From Hugenholtzia roseola DSM 9546 (GTDB lineage: Bacteria > Bacteroidota > Bacteroidia > Cytophagales > Bernardetiaceae): 64,000 nt of DNA. The position numbers and the translations under genes were made by a program. The notes under the pieces were generated by a model. The model did not search any database, was not told the DNA's origin, and worked only from the letters and a program-made list of their open reading frames with translations. Position 1 is the first letter of the stretch. Every line of letters starts with the position of its first letter. Where the stretch lies: positions 1-64,000 of the forward strand of contig NZ_AUGI01000035.1 in NCBI RefSeq assembly GCF_000422585.1, given 5' to 3'. Shown here piece by piece: positions 61,981 through 64,000 of the stretch.

Positions 61981-62039
61981 TCAGGATAGATATTTTCGCT
62001 TCCACTTTTTGTACTGCCTGCCCTTTATTACCACTTGTC

Positions 62040-62915
62040 ATGCCCACGCCCTCTATTTTTACCAACGACCTTTCTTTGCGCGACGAAACGATAGATTTGA
62101 GTCAAATCGGACGCTACAAGATGTGCCTGCTTATCACGCCCGAAGAGTTTTGTGTAGCTGCCTTCGATACGCGCACCGACCGCTGCGTTGCCTTCGAGCG
62201 GTATGAAGCCCAAAGTCGGCTATACAGTTTGGCGGAAGTGGTAGAGCCGATGAGTCAGATTTTGAGCCAGCATGCTTTTTGGAAAGTAGGCTATTGGCAA
62301 AAAATCACCTGCATGATACACGATTCGCCCTTTACCTTCGTACCCGAATCGTACTTTGAAGCCGAGCAAGCGATTGCTTATTTGCGTCTGAATGGCACGC
62401 CGAATCTGAAAACTTCCTACGTGCAATACACCGAGCATAACAATAGCCAAACGACTTGCCTTTTCACCATTCCCAAAGAGATTTCCGATTGGATAGAACT
62501 TGCCTATCCGCATACGAGCATTTCCTACGTGCATGGGCTTTCCGCCTTTTTAGAAGGCATTTTCCTACAAGACCCCACAAGAGAACAGATGCACGTGCTT
62601 ATCTATCCCAAAAAAATGGCGATAGCCCTGATGGAAGAACAAGAATTGCTTTTTATCAACGAGTATAGCTACAATACACCCAACGAACTACTCTATTTCA
62701 TTTTGGCAGTAGCGCAGGAATATGAAATAGAAAATCCTACCCTTTTGCTTTATGGCAACAAAGCCCGCATGCCTGAAATTGCGGATTTGCTCAAAATGTA
62801 TATCAGCGAGGTAGAATGGGGCAAGCGTCCGCAGGGTATCTTTTTTGGTCAGAATTTTAATAAAATCGCCCAAGAGGAATATTTCGAGCTATTTAGCTGC
62901 TATTATGTGTCTTGA
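62040..62915 (+). CDS. DUF3822-family protein
   Basis: A 291-residue cytosolic protein. YKMCLLITPEEFCVAAFDTR at the N-terminus and VPESYFEAEQAIAYLRLNGT, HVLIYPKKMAIALMEEQELL, FINEYSYNTPNELLYFILAV and LLLYGNKARM match DUF3822, a Bacteroidota family with an actin/ASKHA-like (PilM-related) strand pattern and unknown role. In related genomes it often precedes rsmD, but here an HlyD-like adaptor follows instead. I use the ATG at 62040, supported by the promoter. Confidence 0.83.
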   Translation: MPTPSIFTNDLSLRDETIDLSQIGRYKMCLLITPEEFCVAAFDTRTDRCVAFERYEAQSRLYSLAEVVEPMSQILSQHAFWKVGYWQKITCMIHDSPFTFVPESYFEAEQAIAYLRLNGTPNLKTSYVQYTEHNNSQTTCLFTIPKEISDWIELAYPHTSISYVHGLSAFLEGIFLQDPTREQMHVLIYPKKMAIALMEEQELLFINEYSYNTPNELLYFILAVAQEYEIENPTLLLYGNKARMPEIADLLKMYISEVEWGKRPQGIFFGQNFNKIAQEEYFELFSCYYVS

Positions 62916-63072
62916 TTGGGTATCGTCTAATTCATTTTTTGAGAAGAAGACCGCAGCGCAAAAAAAATCGTCTAAAAACTAAGCGTCGTCATTGTTTTGG
63001 CGTTTTGAAAGTGCGATTATTGTGTTTTCGTATGGTCGTTTTTGCTTTCTCTTTCCAATCTTTTTAAAACTT

Positions 63073-64000
63073 ATGAAAAATTTATGGCAAAAAGGCAAAT
63101 GGTGGCTGCTTGCCCTGCCTTTGTTGGCGACTGCCCTTTTTTTCTACTTTCGCCAAAAGAAAAGCCAACTGCCTTTGTATCAGGTAGAACGCAAAACCTT
63201 AGTGGAATCGGTCTATGCCTCCGCTACCCTGCTCCCCCAGACCGAGTACAAGGTCTTTGCTAATGCAGATGGCACACTCTTGCAAAAAAGAGCCAGCGAA
63301 GGTGCGCCCGTCAGAGCCGACGAGGTACTCTTTCTTATCGATAAGACCGACCCCAGTTTGCGCCTCAATACGGCACGCCAAGCCTACCTTTTGGCAAAGG
63401 AAAACTACGGCAAAGAGTCGCCACTTTTAGCGGAAATGCGTCTTGCCCTTGCTAATGCCAAAATCCAACTCGAAAACGACTCTATCAATTGGTTGCGTTT
63501 CCAAAATCTTTGGGCGCAAAAAGCGACCAGTCAGGTAGAATACGACCGCAGCCGCACTTTGTACCAAAATTCGCAAAACAATTACGCCCTACAAAAGAGC
63601 CGTTTAGCCAAATTAGAAAACGATTTGAAGTTTAATTTGGAAAACTCCCAAAATCAGATGCAACTAAGCCAAAAACAACTCGAAGACTATGCCGTCAGAA
63701 GTTTTATAGAAGGGGTAGTATTAGAAACCTACAAAGAAGAAGGCGAAAGTGTGAGGCGTGGTGAAGTATTGGCACTTTTAGCCGACCCCAAAAGGGTCTA
63801 TCTGCGTTTGGAAGTAGATGAGCTGGACATCGAAAGGGTAAAAATAGGGCAGCCCATATTGGTAAAATTAGATGTCTATAAAGATACACTTTTCAAAGCG
63901 AAAGTTTCTAAAATTTATTACCGCCTCAATAAACAAAATCAATCCTTTCGCGTAGATGCCGAATTTGAGGGCGAAGTCCCCAATCGCTTTTCAGGGCTTA
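63073..64000 (+). CDS. HlyD/RND-type periplasmic adaptor, truncated by the window end
   Basis: The first 309 residues of a membrane-fusion protein. An N-terminal transmembrane helix (WWLLALPLLATALFFYF) precedes a barrel-sandwich half (VFANADGTLLQKRASEGAPV). A coiled-coil hairpin follows with AKENYGKESPLLAEMRLALA and YQNSQNNYALQKSRLAKLEN. The second lipoyl half begins AVRSFIEGVVLETYKEEGES, followed by a beta-barrel start. It probably links an inner-membrane pump or ABC exporter to an outer-membrane channel. The 3' end lies outside the window. Confidence 0.85.
   Translation, partial: MKNLWQKGKWWLLALPLLATALFFYFRQKKSQLPLYQVERKTLVESVYASATLLPQTEYKVFANADGTLLQKRASEGAPVRADEVLFLIDKTDPSLRLNTARQAYLLAKENYGKESPLLAEMRLALANAKIQLENDSINWLRFQNLWAQKATSQVEYDRSRTLYQNSQNNYALQKSRLAKLENDLKFNLENSQNQMQLSQKQLEDYAVRSFIEGVVLETYKEEGESVRRGEVLALLADPKRVYLRLEVDELDIERVKIGQPILVKLDVYKDTLFKAKVSKIYYRLNKQNQSFRVDAEFEGEVPNRFSGL

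Larger units (their letters stand above)
61597..62039. other. Divergent intergenic region with B3 element and promoter
   Basis: Separates minus-strand valS from the plus-strand DUF3822 gene. It holds the B3 repeat (61642-61799) and a complete promoter (61948-61980). No gene seen. Confidence 0.6.

Noticed and set aside
1-64000. tRNA, rRNA, CRISPR array, integrase or transposase gene
   Set aside because: I looked for characteristic folded or repeated patterns and protein signatures and found none. The only mobile DNA visible is non-coding.

Overview
The window looks like chromosomal DNA of a gliding-type Bacteroidota bacterium, most likely Cytophagales-like (my inference). Evidence: a PorE-like OmpA/beta-propeller lipoprotein, the type IX secretion (T9SS) regulator PorX, a protein ending in a gliding-motility (type B) sorting domain, OstA-like and BatC-like proteins, and recurrent TAnnTTTG -7 promoter boxes, several with a TTG about 20 bp upstream. 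The DNA is moderately AT-rich. I saw no rRNA, tRNA, CRISPR array, phage or transposase gene.

Layout. 0.5-11.5 kb: PorE-like lipoprotein, HesB-like protein, PolB-type 3'-5' exonuclease, a cluster of nested repeats, HMG-CoA lyase, an orphan AAA ATPase, TetR regulator plus small membrane protein, BatC-like TPR protein, RuvX/YqgF, DUF4783 protein and a hypothetical protein. 11.8-18.2 kb: PpiD-like foldase, then a fused restriction-modification protein followed 1 bp later by a methyltransferase-only paralogue whose identity to the first is arranged in blocks. 18.3-25.2 kb (minus strand): fabD, OstA-like protein, a Panacea-type toxin-antitoxin candidate pair, and a four-gene run of small proteins including DUF429 and DUF1294. 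25.3-31.8 kb: secreted TPR-CHAT protein, porX, a lipoprotein and an outer-membrane barrel. 32.3-36.7 kb: three glycosyltransferases, a cyclase-family hydrolase and a DUF6132-like membrane protein. 37-50.5 kb: ECF sigma factor with an anti-sigma/barrel protein, tricorn-like protease, mazG-lpxD-trpS, M61 peptidase, TPR protein, VanX-like dipeptidase. 50.8-64 kb: pdxJ, yqeY, CvpA-like protein, oligopeptide-binding lipoprotein, a membrane-anchored hypothetical protein, a type B T9SS cargo protein, 3-hydroxybutyryl-CoA dehydrogenase, valS, DUF3822 protein and the start of an HlyD-like adaptor.

The most distinctive non-coding feature is a set of MITE-like intergenic repeats. Family B is about 220 bp with 15-bp inverted ends and a long central palindrome. 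Family A is about 170 bp with 12-bp perfect inverted ends. At 4.2-4.55 kb one A element sits inside a B element, flanked by a 10-bp direct repeat, and removing it restores the sequence of the uninterrupted B copy at 19.3 kb. This is direct evidence of past movement. The best candidates for a less-described biological system are this repeat family, the restriction-modification tandem and the Panacea pair.
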